Origin: Nocardioides sp. S5
Lineage (GTDB): Bacteria > Actinomycetota > Actinomycetes > Propionibacteriales > Nocardioidaceae
Direction: 5' to 3'
Assembly: GCF_017310035.1 (NCBI RefSeq)
Contig: NZ_CP022296.1
Span: 4,588,001-4,652,000 of the forward strand
DNA: 64,000 bases
This document shows, one piece after another, positions 16,207 through 25,120 of the stretch (its first letter is position 1; each line of letters begins with the position of its first letter). Below the pieces are notes generated by a model. The model saw nothing but the letters and a program-made list of their open reading frames with translations, did not search any database and was not told where the DNA came from. The position numbers were made by a program, and so were the translations under genes.

Positions 16207-16983
16207 ATGTCCCGCCTGCCCCTCCCCGGTCACCACCTGCTGGCCGCAGCCGGCGTCCGCTCGCGGGCGCGCCACCGTGCGGACCCCGGCGACCTGGGGC
16301 ACCCGAGCGGGCCTCCCTCCACACGCGCCGCGCTGGGCGAGCTCGGGTCCGCGCTCGACGGCGTACGCCTGCTGGGTGCGCTGCCGCGCCTGTCCGCGGC
16401 GCCGCGGGGCGACGGCCACCTCGTCGTCGACATCCCCGGGTGGCGAGCACCCGAGCTGTCCGGGGCTCCGCTGCGCGCCTACCTCCGGAGACTGGGGTAC
16501 GACGCCCGCGGCTGGGGCTTCGGCACCAACACCGGCGACCCCCGGCGCGACGTCGAGCGCCTGTCGCGACGGCTGCTCGAGCTGGTCGCGGCGAAGGGCG
16601 AGCCCGCCTCGCTGGTCGGGTGGAGCCTCGGCGGTGTCATCGCGCGCGAGGTGGCGCGCCGCCACCCCGACGCCGTACGCCGCGTCATCACCTACGGCAC
16701 GCCGGTCACCGGCGGACCGCGGCACACCACGGTCGCGCGGGCCTACCGCCGCGGCCCGGACCCCGACGCGCAGCGGGTCGCCGAGCGCCTCGACCCGACG
16801 GCTCCCATCCCCGTGCCGCTGACGATCCTGTTCTCCAAGCGCGACGGGATCGTGTCGTGGCAGGCCTGCCTCGACCACACCTCGCCCGACGCCGAGCACG
16901 TCGAGGTGTCGTCGACCCACATCGGGATGGGGATCGACCCCGACGTGTGGTCGGTCGTGGCCGACCGGCTCTCGCGCGCCTGA
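16207..16983 (+). CDS. Alpha/beta hydrolase
   Basis: 258 residues. The nucleophile elbow GWSLGG lies at about residue 138, downstream of a beta-strand (VVDIPGWRAPE), and LTILFSKRDGIVSW with a later STHIGMG supply plausible acidic and histidine residues. The layout resembles triacylglycerol lipase/PGAP1-like esterases that recognise a two-part glycan or lipid ester. No signal peptide is visible, so it is probably cytoplasmic. It starts 20 bp after hrpB on the same strand and may be cotranscribed. Substrate unknown. Confidence 0.75.
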   Translation: MSRLPLPGHHLLAAAGVRSRARHRADPGDLGHPSGPPSTRAALGELGSALDGVRLLGALPRLSAAPRGDGHLVVDIPGWRAPELSGAPLRAYLRRLGYDARGWGFGTNTGDPRRDVERLSRRLLELVAAKGEPASLVGWSLGGVIAREVARRHPDAVRRVITYGTPVTGGPRHTTVARAYRRGPDPDAQRVAERLDPTAPIPVPLTILFSKRDGIVSWQACLDHTSPDAEHVEVSSTHIGMGIDPDVWSVVADRLSRA

Positions 16984-16984
16984 G

Positions 16985-17500
16985 TCAGTCGGGTCGCGCG
17001 AGCACCACGTGGCCGGTGGCGAGCCGACCGCTCACCGTCTCGTCCGTCATGCCGGCGCTGCGCAGGAGAGCGATGATGGCCGCGTTGTCCGCCATCATCT
17101 CGGCGCGGAAGCGCCGGACCCCCACCTCGTTCGCGCGTGCGGTCAGCACCCGCAGCAGGGCGGCGCCGAGCCCGCGGCCCTGCCACGAGTCCGCGACCGT
17201 GACGGCCAGCTCGGCGTCGTCGGGCGCGGAGCTGTAGCGGATGAAGCGCGCCACCCCGATGATGTAGGTGTCGTCGTCCGGTGCGTGCGCGACGTAGGCC
17301 TCGTGGTCGACGTGGTCGACGGCGGTGAAGTACGCCGCCTGGCTGTCGGTCAGCCGCGGGGTGCCGGTCATGAAGCGCTGGTACTGCGACGCCTCGCTCA
17401 TCAGCGCGAACGCCCGCTGCAGCTCGACCGCGTCGCTCGCCCGGATCGGCCGGATCAGGACCAGGTCACCACTGCGGAGCCGGACCTCGGCCTCGTCCAT
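16985..17500 (-). CDS. GNAT-family N-acetyltransferase
   Basis: 171 residues. The acetyl-CoA binding motif A is clear near residues 108-120 (SWQGRGLGAALLRVL, Q/RxxGxG/A type), preceded by the strand ELAVTVAD and followed by RFRAEMMADNAAIIALLRSAGM. The start (ATG, 17500) fits the fold. It resembles the GNAT domain attached to some acyl-CoA synthetases but is stand-alone here. The 3' end lies 1 bp from the convergent hydrolase gene. The acetyl acceptor is unknown. Confidence 0.85.
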   Translation of the reverse strand: MDEAEVRLRSGDLVLIRPIRASDAVELQRAFALMSEASQYQRFMTGTPRLTDSQAAYFTAVDHVDHEAYVAHAPDDDTYIIGVARFIRYSSAPDDAELAVTVADSWQGRGLGAALLRVLTARANEVGVRRFRAEMMADNAAIIALLRSAGMTDETVSGRLATGHVVLARPD

Positions 17501-17505
17501 CGCGG

Positions 17506-18507
17506 CTAGCGGGCCAGCGGAGGGAGCGTCACGACCTGACCGGCGTAGGAGAGGCCGGCGCCGAAGGCGATCAGCAGCGCGGTGTCGCCGGCCGACGCCT
17601 CGTCCTGGCGCAGCATGGCCTCCATCGCCAGCGGCACCGACGCGGCCGAGGTGTTGCCGGAGTCGATGACGTCCGTCGCGACCGCCACCGTGTCGGGGAG
17701 CTTGATGTTGCGCGCGAGCGTCTGGGTGATGCGCAGGTTGGCCTGGTGCGGGATGAAGGCGTCGAGCTCGTCGACGGACACCCCGGCCAGGCGCAGCGCC
17801 TCGTGGGCGACCTCGGCCATCGCGAAGGGCGCCCAGCGGAAGACGGCGGTGCCCTCCATCTGCACGACCGGGTGGTCGACCTCGGAGTGGCCGCCGAGGC
17901 AGCTGGGGGTCTGGGTGATCACGTGCGCCTGCGAGCCGTCGGAGCCCCAGGCGGTCGGACCGATCCCGGCGGACCCGGACGGTCCCACCACCACCGCGCC
18001 CGCGCCGTCGGCGAAGATGAAGGCGGTGCCGCGGTCGGTCGGGTCCATGAAGCGGCTGAGCTGCTCGACGCCGATCACCAGCACGTGCTTCTCAGCGCCG
18101 GAGCGCACCATCGACGCCGCGAGGTTGAGGGCGTGGCAGAAGCCCGCGCAGCCGGCGGAGATGTCGAAGGCCGCCGCGGTGATGCCCAGCGCGGTCGCGA
18201 CCTGGGGCGCGGAGGCGGGCGTGTGCTCGGGGTGGGTGGACGTCGCGACGATCACGCACCCGACCTCCTCGGCGCCCACGCCGGCGGCCGCGAGGGCCTT
18301 CTCGGCCGCGGAGATCGACATCCCGATGAGCGTCTCGTCCTCACCGGCGAAGCGCCGCGTGCGGATGCCCGACCGCGTCTGGATCCACTCGTCGGTGGAG
18401 TCGAGGACCTCGCAGATCTCGTCGTTGGTGACGAGGCGCTCCGGCCGGTGGACCCCGAGTCCGAGCATCGCTGCGTGGGTGAGGTCGGTCGGCTGCTGGA
18501 TCGTCAT
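17506..18507 (-). CDS. fabH: Beta-ketoacyl-ACP synthase III
   Basis: 333 residues, full length. The thiolase-fold catalytic triad is present: C120 in SAGCAGF, H254 in FIPHQANLRI and N285 in DSGNTSAAS. The enzyme condenses an acyl-CoA starter with malonyl-ACP to begin fatty acid synthesis. It stands alone without fabD, acpP or fabF next to it, so it could be a secondary copy or serve a special lipid. The ATG at 18507 is selected because the family usually has ~10-15 residues before LGLGVHRPE. The upstream DUF1810 gene is on the same strand, 25 bp away. Confidence 0.92.
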   Translation of the reverse strand: MTIQQPTDLTHAAMLGLGVHRPERLVTNDEICEVLDSTDEWIQTRSGIRTRRFAGEDETLIGMSISAAEKALAAAGVGAEEVGCVIVATSTHPEHTPASAPQVATALGITAAAFDISAGCAGFCHALNLAASMVRSGAEKHVLVIGVEQLSRFMDPTDRGTAFIFADGAGAVVVGPSGSAGIGPTAWGSDGSQAHVITQTPSCLGGHSEVDHPVVQMEGTAVFRWAPFAMAEVAHEALRLAGVSVDELDAFIPHQANLRITQTLARNIKLPDTVAVATDVIDSGNTSAASVPLAMEAMLRQDEASAGDTALLIAFGAGLSYAGQVVTLPPLAR

Positions 18508-18532
18508 GGGGCGAGCATAGGCATGACGGGGC

Positions 18533-18952
18533 TCATCGCAGCAGGGCAGGAGTGCGCTCGTCACGCTCCCCGTCGAAGAACCGCTCGAGCACGCGGTCGA
18601 AGACGAGGTCCTCGGGCGCGGCGAGCGCGAAGAGCGTCATCGAGGACCGCAGCTTCATCGCGTCGGTGCTGCCGAGGACCTGCTCGGCGGACACCCCCTC
18701 GAGCCCCAGCAGGGCGTCGCAGCACTGGTGGAGCCGCGGACCGAGCACGTCGTGGGCGAGGTAGGCGCGCGCCTCGGCGAGGTCGGCGACGGCGTACGCC
18801 TGCGCGGTGGGGCTGTGCCCGAGTCCGGCGACCTGCGGGAAGACGAACCACATCCAGTGGCTCGCCTTCCTCCCCGCGCGCAGCTCGGACAGCGCGCGGT
18901 CGTACGTCCCGCGCTCGTCCTGCGCGCGCACGAAGCGCTCGAGGTCGGTCAC
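18533..18952 (-). CDS. DUF1810 family protein
   Basis: 139 residues covering the whole DUF1810 family: DLERFVRAQDERGTYDRALSEL at the start, then HWMWFVFPQVAGLGHSPTAQAYAV, and a C-terminal MTLFALAAPEDLVFDRVLERFF. Members are small soluble proteins of unknown function (the calpastatin-like E. coli YbeQ neighbourhood is not informative). It starts 5 bp after the stop of a 43-residue acidic gene, so the two are likely cotranscribed, with fabH as a possible third member. Confidence 0.85.
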   Translation of the reverse strand: MTDLERFVRAQDERGTYDRALSELRAGRKASHWMWFVFPQVAGLGHSPTAQAYAVADLAEARAYLAHDVLGPRLHQCCDALLGLEGVSAEQVLGSTDAMKLRSSMTLFALAAPEDLVFDRVLERFFDGERDERTPALLR

Positions 18953-18957
18953 GCTGC

Positions 18958-19089
18958 TCAGACGGGGGCGGGGTCGGTCTCCGGGACGGGTGAGCCCGGC
19001 TCCTGGCCGGGGTCGATCGGGTTCACGTCGGGGTCTCCGGACGGGACAACCTCGGGATCGGTGGACGGCTCCATGGGTGTGGTGGTCAT
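18958..19089 (-). CDS. 43-residue acidic proline-rich protein
   Basis: A short ATG gene at 19089 with GGAGG two bases before the start. The product is 43 residues, nearly all Pro, Asp, Glu, Gly, Thr, Val (DPEVVPSGDPDVNPIDPGQE), with no hydrophobic segment, and is probably disordered. Its stop is 5 bp from the DUF1810 start. Similar Pro/Asp-rich mini-proteins are seen in related actinobacteria. Function unknown. Confidence 0.55.
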   Translation of the reverse strand: MTTTPMEPSTDPEVVPSGDPDVNPIDPGQEPGSPVPETDPAPV

Positions 19090-19171
19090 GGCCTCCGGTC
19101 TACGCCCCGCGTCCGGCGACCGCAATGCCCGGCCCACCCCGAGGGTGGGGACGCGCCAGTAGGTTGGCGAC

Positions 19172-19774
19172 GTGCCCGACGCCCCCTCGCGCGCCGCCCA
19201 GCTCGGCGCGGTCGCCTTCCTGCTGCGACCGACGTACATCGCGACCGAGGTCGTCACCGCAGCCGCCACGACCGGCGGCTACAGCTTCGTGGCCGACTCG
19301 GTGAGCAAGCTCGGCGAGGTGGGCTGCTCGCAGGACTGGTGCTCGCCGCGCCACGAGGTGATGAACGGGTCCTTCATGGGCTACGGCGTGCTGCTCGCCG
19401 GCGGTGCGCTGCTGCTCGCGAAGCCGCTCGGCCCGTGGGTGACCGGGCTGCTCGTCGTCTCGGGGGTGAGCTCGTACGCCACGGGGCTGGCGCCGCTCGA
19501 CCAGGACGCGACGCTCCACGCGATCGCCGCGACGCCGCTGTTCCTCGGCCAGCCGCTGGCGCTGATGGGGCTCGGCCACCGCATCCGGCACGACCAGCCG
19601 CGCCTGGCCAAGGCCCTGCTCGCGACGGGGATCGTCACCGCCGCAGCCGCAGTGGGGTTCATCGTGTCCGGCGACGAGCAGGCAGCCGGTGCGCTGGAGC
19701 GGCTGGCGCTGTGGCCGGTGCTCTTCGGGCTCGGCGCCTTCGCGTGGGGCCACCGGCCCCGTCGCGGCGCCTGA
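19172..19774 (+). CDS. DUF998 membrane protein
   Basis: 200 residues with six hydrophobic helices, the DUF998 layout: RPTYIATEVVTAAATTGGYSFVADSVSKLGEVGC near the N-terminus and repeated Gly/Ala-rich helices. Residues 46-60 include three Cys/Trp-flanked positions (GCSQDWCSPRHEVMN) that recur in this family. Function unknown; other family members sit in bacterial inner membranes. GTG start at 19172, with AGTAGGTTGGC upstream. Confidence 0.8.
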   Translation: MPDAPSRAAQLGAVAFLLRPTYIATEVVTAAATTGGYSFVADSVSKLGEVGCSQDWCSPRHEVMNGSFMGYGVLLAGGALLLAKPLGPWVTGLLVVSGVSSYATGLAPLDQDATLHAIAATPLFLGQPLALMGLGHRIRHDQPRLAKALLATGIVTAAAAVGFIVSGDEQAAGALERLALWPVLFGLGAFAWGHRPRRGA

Positions 19775-19790
19775 CGCCGCGGGGCTCTGG

Positions 19791-19928
19791 TCAGCGAGGG
19801 CGCTTCTGGCGGCGCTCCTGCACCTTGGCCACGGCGCTCTTGATCTTGGCCTGGTTGTGCGGCTTGCGTGCCTCGTCGTAGACCTTCTTGGCGACCGCGA
19901 AGGCGCCGGCCTTCTTCATGATTCCCAT
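19791..19928 (-). CDS. 45-residue basic protein
   Basis: A very short gene, 45 codons. The product starts [20 protein letters not shown] and continues as a highly basic helix ([16 protein letters not shown]), with about 14 Lys/Arg and no hydrophobic stretch. GGAGG lies one base before the first ATG and 11 before a second ATG at 19919, so the second start may be used. The composition suggests nucleic-acid or membrane-surface binding, but no family role is known. It is convergent with the DUF998 gene. Confidence 0.6.
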   Translation of the reverse strand: MGIMKKAGAFAVAKKVYDEARKPHNQAKIKSAVAKVQERRQKRPR

Positions 19929-19968
19929 GCCTCCACCGTGCCAGCGAGCGCCAAACGGGCCTCCGGCC

Positions 19969-20394
19969 TCACTCGTGGAGCGTCAGGTGCAACCACGGCC
20001 GGGACAGGCGGAAGGCGCGACCGGTGACCTCGCGTGGGGTGATCTCGACGACGTTGTACTTCAACGTGCCGACCCACGGACGCAGCGGGAGGCTCTCCGC
20101 GCGGTACTCCTCGTGCTCGTCGAGGATCCGGGCCGAGCCGCGTACGACGACGCTGCGGGCGTCGTCCTCGCCGTAGCGGTCGATCTCGAGGGCCACCTCG
20201 GAGCCCATCGCCACCGCGAGCAGCTTGTCGCCGCCGGCGCTGCGGAAGAGCAGGGTGTCGTGGTCGACGGCGTAGTTGATCGGGGCGATGTGGACCTCGT
20301 CGACCATCCGGAAGGCGAGGCGGGCGAACTCCTCCTCGCGGAGCATCGCCCAGCACTCGTCGGGGCTGAGCGGGGTCATGACCTCGTCGTCCAT
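19969..20394 (-). CDS. Pyridoxamine 5'-phosphate oxidase-like flavin-binding protein
   Basis: 141 residues with a split beta-barrel: [50 protein letters not shown] is typical of the FMN/F420-binding PPOX family of Actinobacteria. These proteins reduce or bind quinones, haem or F420-dependent substrates. AAGGAG precedes the ATG at 20394 at good spacing. It is divergent from ugd. The exact cofactor (FMN or F420) is not readable. Confidence 0.85.
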   Translation of the reverse strand: MDDEVMTPLSPDECWAMLREEEFARLAFRMVDEVHIAPINYAVDHDTLLFRSAGGDKLLAVAMGSEVALEIDRYGEDDARSVVVRGSARILDEHEEYRAESLPLRPWVGTLKYNVVEITPREVTGRAFRLSRPWLHLTLHE

Positions 20395-20586
20395 GGCGAT
20401 CACTCCTTCACGATGCGGATCTCCTGCCTCGACGCTAGGCCGCGGCCGCGGCTGGGGGCAGGGCTGAAAGTCCTGCGGAAGTCGCACCCATCCGTGACCC
20501 GGGTCACGCCGAACACTCGAGAGTGGTCTTTGCGAGCGTCGCCGCCGCGACGCCGGCCGGCCACCGACGTACGGCAGACTGACCGC

Positions 20587-21759
20587 GTGACCACCAAGAT
20601 CTCCGTCGCCGGGCTCGGCTACGTCGGCCTCTCCATGTCCGTGCTGCTCGCACGGCACAACACCGTCGTCGGCCTCGACCTCGACGCCGAGCGGATCGCG
20701 CGGCTCGAGGCCGGCGAGAGCCCGATCCACGACGACGACATCTCGCGCTTCCTCGCCACCGAGGACCTCGACCTCTCCTTCACCACCGACGCCGAGCTCG
20801 CGCACGCCGGCGCCGACTTCGTGGTGATCGCGACGCCGACCAACTACGACCCGGTCACCAACTACTTCGACACCAGCTCGATCGAGGCGGTGATGCGCGA
20901 CGTCCTGCGGATCAACCCCGCGGCGACGATGGTGGTGAAGTCGACCGTGCCGGTGGGCTACGTCGAGGACGTGCGCGAGCGCCTGGGCACCGACGCGGTG
21001 ATCTTCTCCCCCGAGTTCCTCCGCGAGGGCCGGGCGCTGCACGACAACCTGCACCCCGCACGGATCGTGGTGGGCGAGGACTCAGGCCGGGCCCGCGCCT
21101 TCGCCGAGCTGCTCGTCAAGGGCGCCGACGCCGACGACGTACCGGTGCTCTTCACCGAGCCCACCGAGGCCGAGGCGATCAAGCTCTTCGCCAACACCTA
21201 CCTCGCGATGCGGGTCGCCTACTTCAACGAGCTCGACTCCTTCGCCCTCTCGCGCGGGCTCGACTCGCGGGCGATCATCGACGGCGTCGGCCTCGACCCA
21301 CGGATCGGCACGCACTACAACAACCCGTCCTTCGGCTACGGCGGCTACTGCCTGCCCAAGGACACCAAGCAGCTGCTGGCCAACTACAGCGACGTCCCGC
21401 AGACGCTGATCTCGGCCATCGTCGACGCCAACACCACCCGCAAGGACTTCATCGCCTTCGACATCCTCGACCGCCACCCGCGCGTCGTGGGCATCCACCG
21501 GCTGCTGATGAAGGCCGGCTCGGACAACTTCCGCGAGTCGTCGGTGCAGGGGATCATGAAGCGCCTCAAGGGCAAGGGCGTCGAGGTGATCGTCTACGAG
21601 CCCGAGCTCGGCGAGGACTCGTGGTTCGGCTCGGAGGTCACCGACGACCTGGCGTCCTTCACGGCGCGCGCGGACGTGATCGTGGCGAACCGGATGTCCG
21701 AGGAGCTGCGCGACGTGGTCGACAAGGTCTACACGCGGGACCTCTTCGGCGCCGACTGA
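20587..21759 (+). CDS. ugd: UDP-glucose 6-dehydrogenase
   Basis: 390 residues. N-terminal NAD-binding [14 protein letters not shown], central dehydrogenase domain, and the catalytic cysteine C255 in [11 protein letters not shown]. It oxidises UDP-glucose to UDP-glucuronate with two NAD; other UDP-hexoses are possible substrates. The product is a glycan precursor, which fits the glycosyltransferase/sulfotransferase operon immediately downstream on the opposite strand (1-bp gap between stops). GTG start at 20587, no strong Shine-Dalgarno. Confidence 0.9.
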   Translation: MTTKISVAGLGYVGLSMSVLLARHNTVVGLDLDAERIARLEAGESPIHDDDISRFLATEDLDLSFTTDAELAHAGADFVVIATPTNYDPVTNYFDTSSIEAVMRDVLRINPAATMVVKSTVPVGYVEDVRERLGTDAVIFSPEFLREGRALHDNLHPARIVVGEDSGRARAFAELLVKGADADDVPVLFTEPTEAEAIKLFANTYLAMRVAYFNELDSFALSRGLDSRAIIDGVGLDPRIGTHYNNPSFGYGGYCLPKDTKQLLANYSDVPQTLISAIVDANTTRKDFIAFDILDRHPRVVGIHRLLMKAGSDNFRESSVQGIMKRLKGKGVEVIVYEPELGEDSWFGSEVTDDLASFTARADVIVANRMSEELRDVVDKVYTRDLFGAD

Positions 21760-21760
21760 T

Positions 21761-23326
21761 TCACCGGCGCCGGCCGAACAACCCCCGCTTGCCGTCGGGC
21801 TCGGGGTCGGCGTCGGGCGCGCGGACCACCGAAGGGTCGGCGGCTCCTCGGAGCGCCTTGCGCAGCCGGTTCTCCGACTTGTCCGGGTCCATGGCGGGGC
21901 GGGCGCCGAGGGTGAAGCGCTCCACGACCCGCAGGTCGACAGCCACGAAGCCCACGTCGGTCGCCGGGTAGGCCTTCACCCCGAAGGACTCCTCCAGCAG
22001 CGTCTCGCGGTCGTCGCCGTCGTCGGCCAGGCGGGCGACGCGCGCCAGCGCCGACGTGCGCTCGAGGCGCGCTGCCGCGCCCGAGTCGTACGCCAGCACG
22101 CGGGCGCCGTGGTGCGTGCGCTCGAGGTCGTCGAGCAGGGCCGCCAGCGCGGCGGGGAGCGGGGCGAGCGTGACGTCGGGCAGGGTCAGCACGAACTCGG
22201 CGTCCGAGGTCGCGGGTGCGGTCTCGACGAGGCGTACGCGCGGCTCGTGGAGGTAGGAGCGGTGCACCAGCCGGGTCTCCAGCACCGGGTCCTCGACCGG
22301 CTGGACGCGCTCGTCGTGGACCGATCCCCACGGCCCGACGACGGTGACGCGGAGGTCGGGCACGTCGCCGTCGAGCAGCGAGTCGACGACGCGGATGGTC
22401 TCGTCGGCCGGACCGGCGCGCAGCACGACCTCGAGGTAGGGCACCTGGTAGGCGCGGCCCCGGCGGTTGCGCTTGGGGCGCATCGTCGGCACGAGGTCGG
22501 CGAGGTAGGGGTCGTTGAAGCGGTTGACCTGCTCGGCGCGACGCAGCACCTGCGAGCGGCCGAGGTGCCAGCTGCGGGCCTCGCGGTCGACGACGAAGAC
22601 GCCGCCGGCCTGGGCGAGCGAGTGGCCCAGGTGCATGTCCTCGCCGAGGCGGAGCGTGCGGTCGAAGCCGTCCGAGTCGAGGTAGAGCGCCCTGGTCACC
22701 GACCCGGTCATGCCGATGTGGAAGCGCTGGGCGCGCGGGCCCGCGGTGCGCAGGTCGTCGGTCTTGGCCCAGTAGTCCTCGACCCACTGGTGCGGCTCGT
22801 GCTCCTGGCCGGGGAAGAGGTCGCCGGCCTCGCCCGCGGCCACGCGGTCGCGCACGACGGCGGGGTCGGTGGCGAGCAGTCCGGCCGGGTCGACGAAGAG
22901 CTTGTGGCCACCGGGGACGGCGTAGTCGACGAGGTGGTGCCAGCGCGCGTGCGCCTCGACCTCCTCGCGGTAGGCCAGCATGTCGGCGTCGTACCAGTGC
23001 AGGACGTCGCCGTCGGCGGCCATCGCGCCGAGGTGGCAGGCGTTGGCGCGGCCCCAGCCCTCCTCGACCCGGATCAGCCGGGTGTGCTCGGGGCGGACCT
23101 CGGGCAGCTCCTGCGCGGGAGAGCTCTGGTCGTCGACGACGAGCACCTCGAGCAGGTGCGAGGGGTAGGACTGCGCCGCGAGCCCGGCCAGGACGTAGGG
23201 CAGCGTGTGCTGGTAGTTGAAGGTCGGCACCACGACGGTGACCGACAGCGTCGGCTCCCAGTCCCCGAGCGTCGGGGGGGTCAGCGACCCCCAGTCGTTG
23301 TGCCGCACCACCGGCTGCCGCGCCAT
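21761..23326 (-). CDS. Family 2 glycosyltransferase
   Basis: 521 residues. N-terminal GT-A domain: VVVPTFNYQHTLPYVLAGLAAQ near residues 31-52, VVDDQSS at 63-69, and the metal-binding DxD (D113, D115) in HWYDADML; a later LGEDMHLGH is a typical GT2 acceptor-side motif. The C-terminal ~250 residues are a second domain of unknown role. It probably transfers a sugar from a nucleotide donor to a surface glycan. It is the last gene of a four-gene operon; only 3 bases separate it from the stop of the gene before. Confidence 0.85.
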   Translation of the reverse strand: MARQPVVRHNDWGSLTPPTLGDWEPTLSVTVVVPTFNYQHTLPYVLAGLAAQSYPSHLLEVLVVDDQSSPAQELPEVRPEHTRLIRVEEGWGRANACHLGAMAADGDVLHWYDADMLAYREEVEAHARWHHLVDYAVPGGHKLFVDPAGLLATDPAVVRDRVAAGEAGDLFPGQEHEPHQWVEDYWAKTDDLRTAGPRAQRFHIGMTGSVTRALYLDSDGFDRTLRLGEDMHLGHSLAQAGGVFVVDREARSWHLGRSQVLRRAEQVNRFNDPYLADLVPTMRPKRNRRGRAYQVPYLEVVLRAGPADETIRVVDSLLDGDVPDLRVTVVGPWGSVHDERVQPVEDPVLETRLVHRSYLHEPRVRLVETAPATSDAEFVLTLPDVTLAPLPAALAALLDDLERTHHGARVLAYDSGAAARLERTSALARVARLADDGDDRETLLEESFGVKAYPATDVGFVAVDLRVVERFTLGARPAMDPDKSENRLRKALRGAADPSVVRAPDADPEPDGKRGLFGRRR

Positions 23327-23329
23327 GTC

Positions 23330-25120
23330 CTAGCTCCCCCCGTCAGGCCGGTCGAGCGGATCGACCTCCAGCGCCAGGCTGGGCCGGAACCCCTTCCACT
23401 CCGACGCCACGATGTCAGGTCGGCGGAACTCCTCGTCGTCCCGGGCCCAGGTGTGTCCCGCACCGGTGCGCCGCAGGACGTAGCCCAGGCCGTGGGTGCG
23501 GTAGATCCGGCCGCCCGCCGCCTCGACCCCGGCGAGCAGCTGCGCGTCGACGAACTTGCGCACCCGGCGGAAGTCGCCGAGCGAGCGCAGCAGCCCGCGG
23601 TCGAGCAGCAGCGTGCCGCCGGCCACGAAGCGGGCGAAGAGCTCCGAGGGGTGCTTGCGGCGCACGGTGAGGTCGTCGCGCTCCGCGTTGGCGTGGAGGT
23701 AGACGAACTCCGACGGCATCCCCACCACGTCCGCACCGGAGAAGCGTCGCGCCATCAGCAGGTCGTGCACGGCGTCGGGTGAGTACCAGTCGTCGTCGTC
23801 GATCTTCAGCAGCACGTCGCTCGACGCCGCCCGCGACGCAGCGGTCAGCACGTCGCCGAAGAACGCCGACTCGTCGAAGGTCAGCACCTGGTGCGGCCGG
23901 TCGCCCAGCACCCGGCGTACGGCGTCGCGGTCGGGCTCGAAGCCGTGCGCGGCCACCACCAGCTCGACCTCCGCGCCGCGCTGGCGGGCCACCTGCCGCA
24001 GCGCGAACTCCAGCATGTCGGGGCGCTTGGTCGACAGCAGCGCGCTGACCGGCGGCAGCGCGACGTGGCGCACGCCGGCGCGCGAGGCCAGCGCCGAGCG
24101 CCAGGCCAGCGTGGAGTGGTGGTCGAAGGCCGCGCGGCGCACGGCGAGGCTGTGCTCCTCGCGGCGCAGCGGGTCGTCGAGGTCGACCTCGGCGTCGAGC
24201 GCGGCGGCGAGCGCGGGCGCCACGTCGAGCACACCCTCGGTGACGACCGGGACGCCGGAGATCGCGAGTGTCAGCAGGTCGGCGGTCGGGGTGTCGGCGG
24301 TGAGGCGTACGCCCTGGAAGCCGCGCGCGGCCTCCACGACGCCCTCGGTGACCGGCCCGGCGCTGATCCGCGCGAGGTCGACGACCGGGTGGTCCCAGTC
24401 CTTGCGGAACCCGATCGGGTTGAAGACCCGCTCGTCGACCGGCTCGGGACCGGGGTCGGTGACGACGGTCGGCGCGCGGTCGATGACGTGGTGGGGCGCG
24501 ACCTCCCCTCCGCGACGGGCGACCACGACGTCCGGCGGCACGTCGCGCTCGGCGTCACCGGCACCCGCCACGTCGGGGAGCAGCACGCTGCGCGCGTCGA
24601 GGCCGGGCGCGGCGGGGCGGCCGGCGTACGCCACGACGAGCCCGCCGTGGGTGGTGTCCCCCTGGCCGGCGGCCTGGCGGGCCATCTCCATCACGACCAG
24701 CTGGGCGCGCGCGCCGGAGGCGAAGCGGGCGACGGTGAGCACGCCGCGGTCACCGGCCTCGCGCGCGGCGAGGTGCACCAGCGGCGGCCACTCCGGTCGG
24801 GGCACCAGCACCCACGGCGTCGGGGCGTCGGTGAGCCAGCACGCGACCGCCTTGCACTGGCCCAGCAGCGGCACGGCGCTCGCCATCCGTCGCAGCCGCG
24901 CACGGTCGGCGGCCACCACGAGCACCGAGCCCCAGCCCTTGCGCGGGCCGCTGAGGGCCGACAGCGTGACGATCTGCGGCTCGATCCCGGGAACGTCCTC
25001 GATGCCGTGGAGCGCCTCGAGCGCCAGGGCGTCGGCGTCGTCGACGAGCACCAGCGTCGGGCCCGGGAGCCGGAGGTCGCGGAGGGGGTGGTGGGCGGGC
25101 TGCTGGGGGGTGGGGCTCAC
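23330..25120 (-). CDS. Large protein with C-terminal glycosyltransferase-like domain
   Basis: 596 residues. The first ~330 residues contain a nucleotide-fold-like segment ([18 protein letters not shown]) and an ARFASGARAQLVVMEMARQA stretch that match no family known to me. The C-terminal ~230 residues resemble GT-A transferases, with KIDDDDWYSPDAVHDLL (DDDD at 441-444) as the metal site. It overlaps the upstream GT2 gene by 4 bases (ATGA), so translation is coupled. Likely a two-domain enzyme for a surface polysaccharide; donor and acceptor unknown. Confidence 0.65.
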   Translation of the reverse strand: MSPTPQQPAHHPLRDLRLPGPTLVLVDDADALALEALHGIEDVPGIEPQIVTLSALSGPRKGWGSVLVVAADRARLRRMASAVPLLGQCKAVACWLTDAPTPWVLVPRPEWPPLVHLAAREAGDRGVLTVARFASGARAQLVVMEMARQAAGQGDTTHGGLVVAYAGRPAAPGLDARSVLLPDVAGAGDAERDVPPDVVVARRGGEVAPHHVIDRAPTVVTDPGPEPVDERVFNPIGFRKDWDHPVVDLARISAGPVTEGVVEAARGFQGVRLTADTPTADLLTLAISGVPVVTEGVLDVAPALAAALDAEVDLDDPLRREEHSLAVRRAAFDHHSTLAWRSALASRAGVRHVALPPVSALLSTKRPDMLEFALRQVARQRGAEVELVVAAHGFEPDRDAVRRVLGDRPHQVLTFDESAFFGDVLTAASRAASSDVLLKIDDDDWYSPDAVHDLLMARRFSGADVVGMPSEFVYLHANAERDDLTVRRKHPSELFARFVAGGTLLLDRGLLRSLGDFRRVRKFVDAQLLAGVEAAGGRIYRTHGLGYVLRRTGAGHTWARDDEEFRRPDIVASEWKGFRPSLALEVDPLDRPDGGS

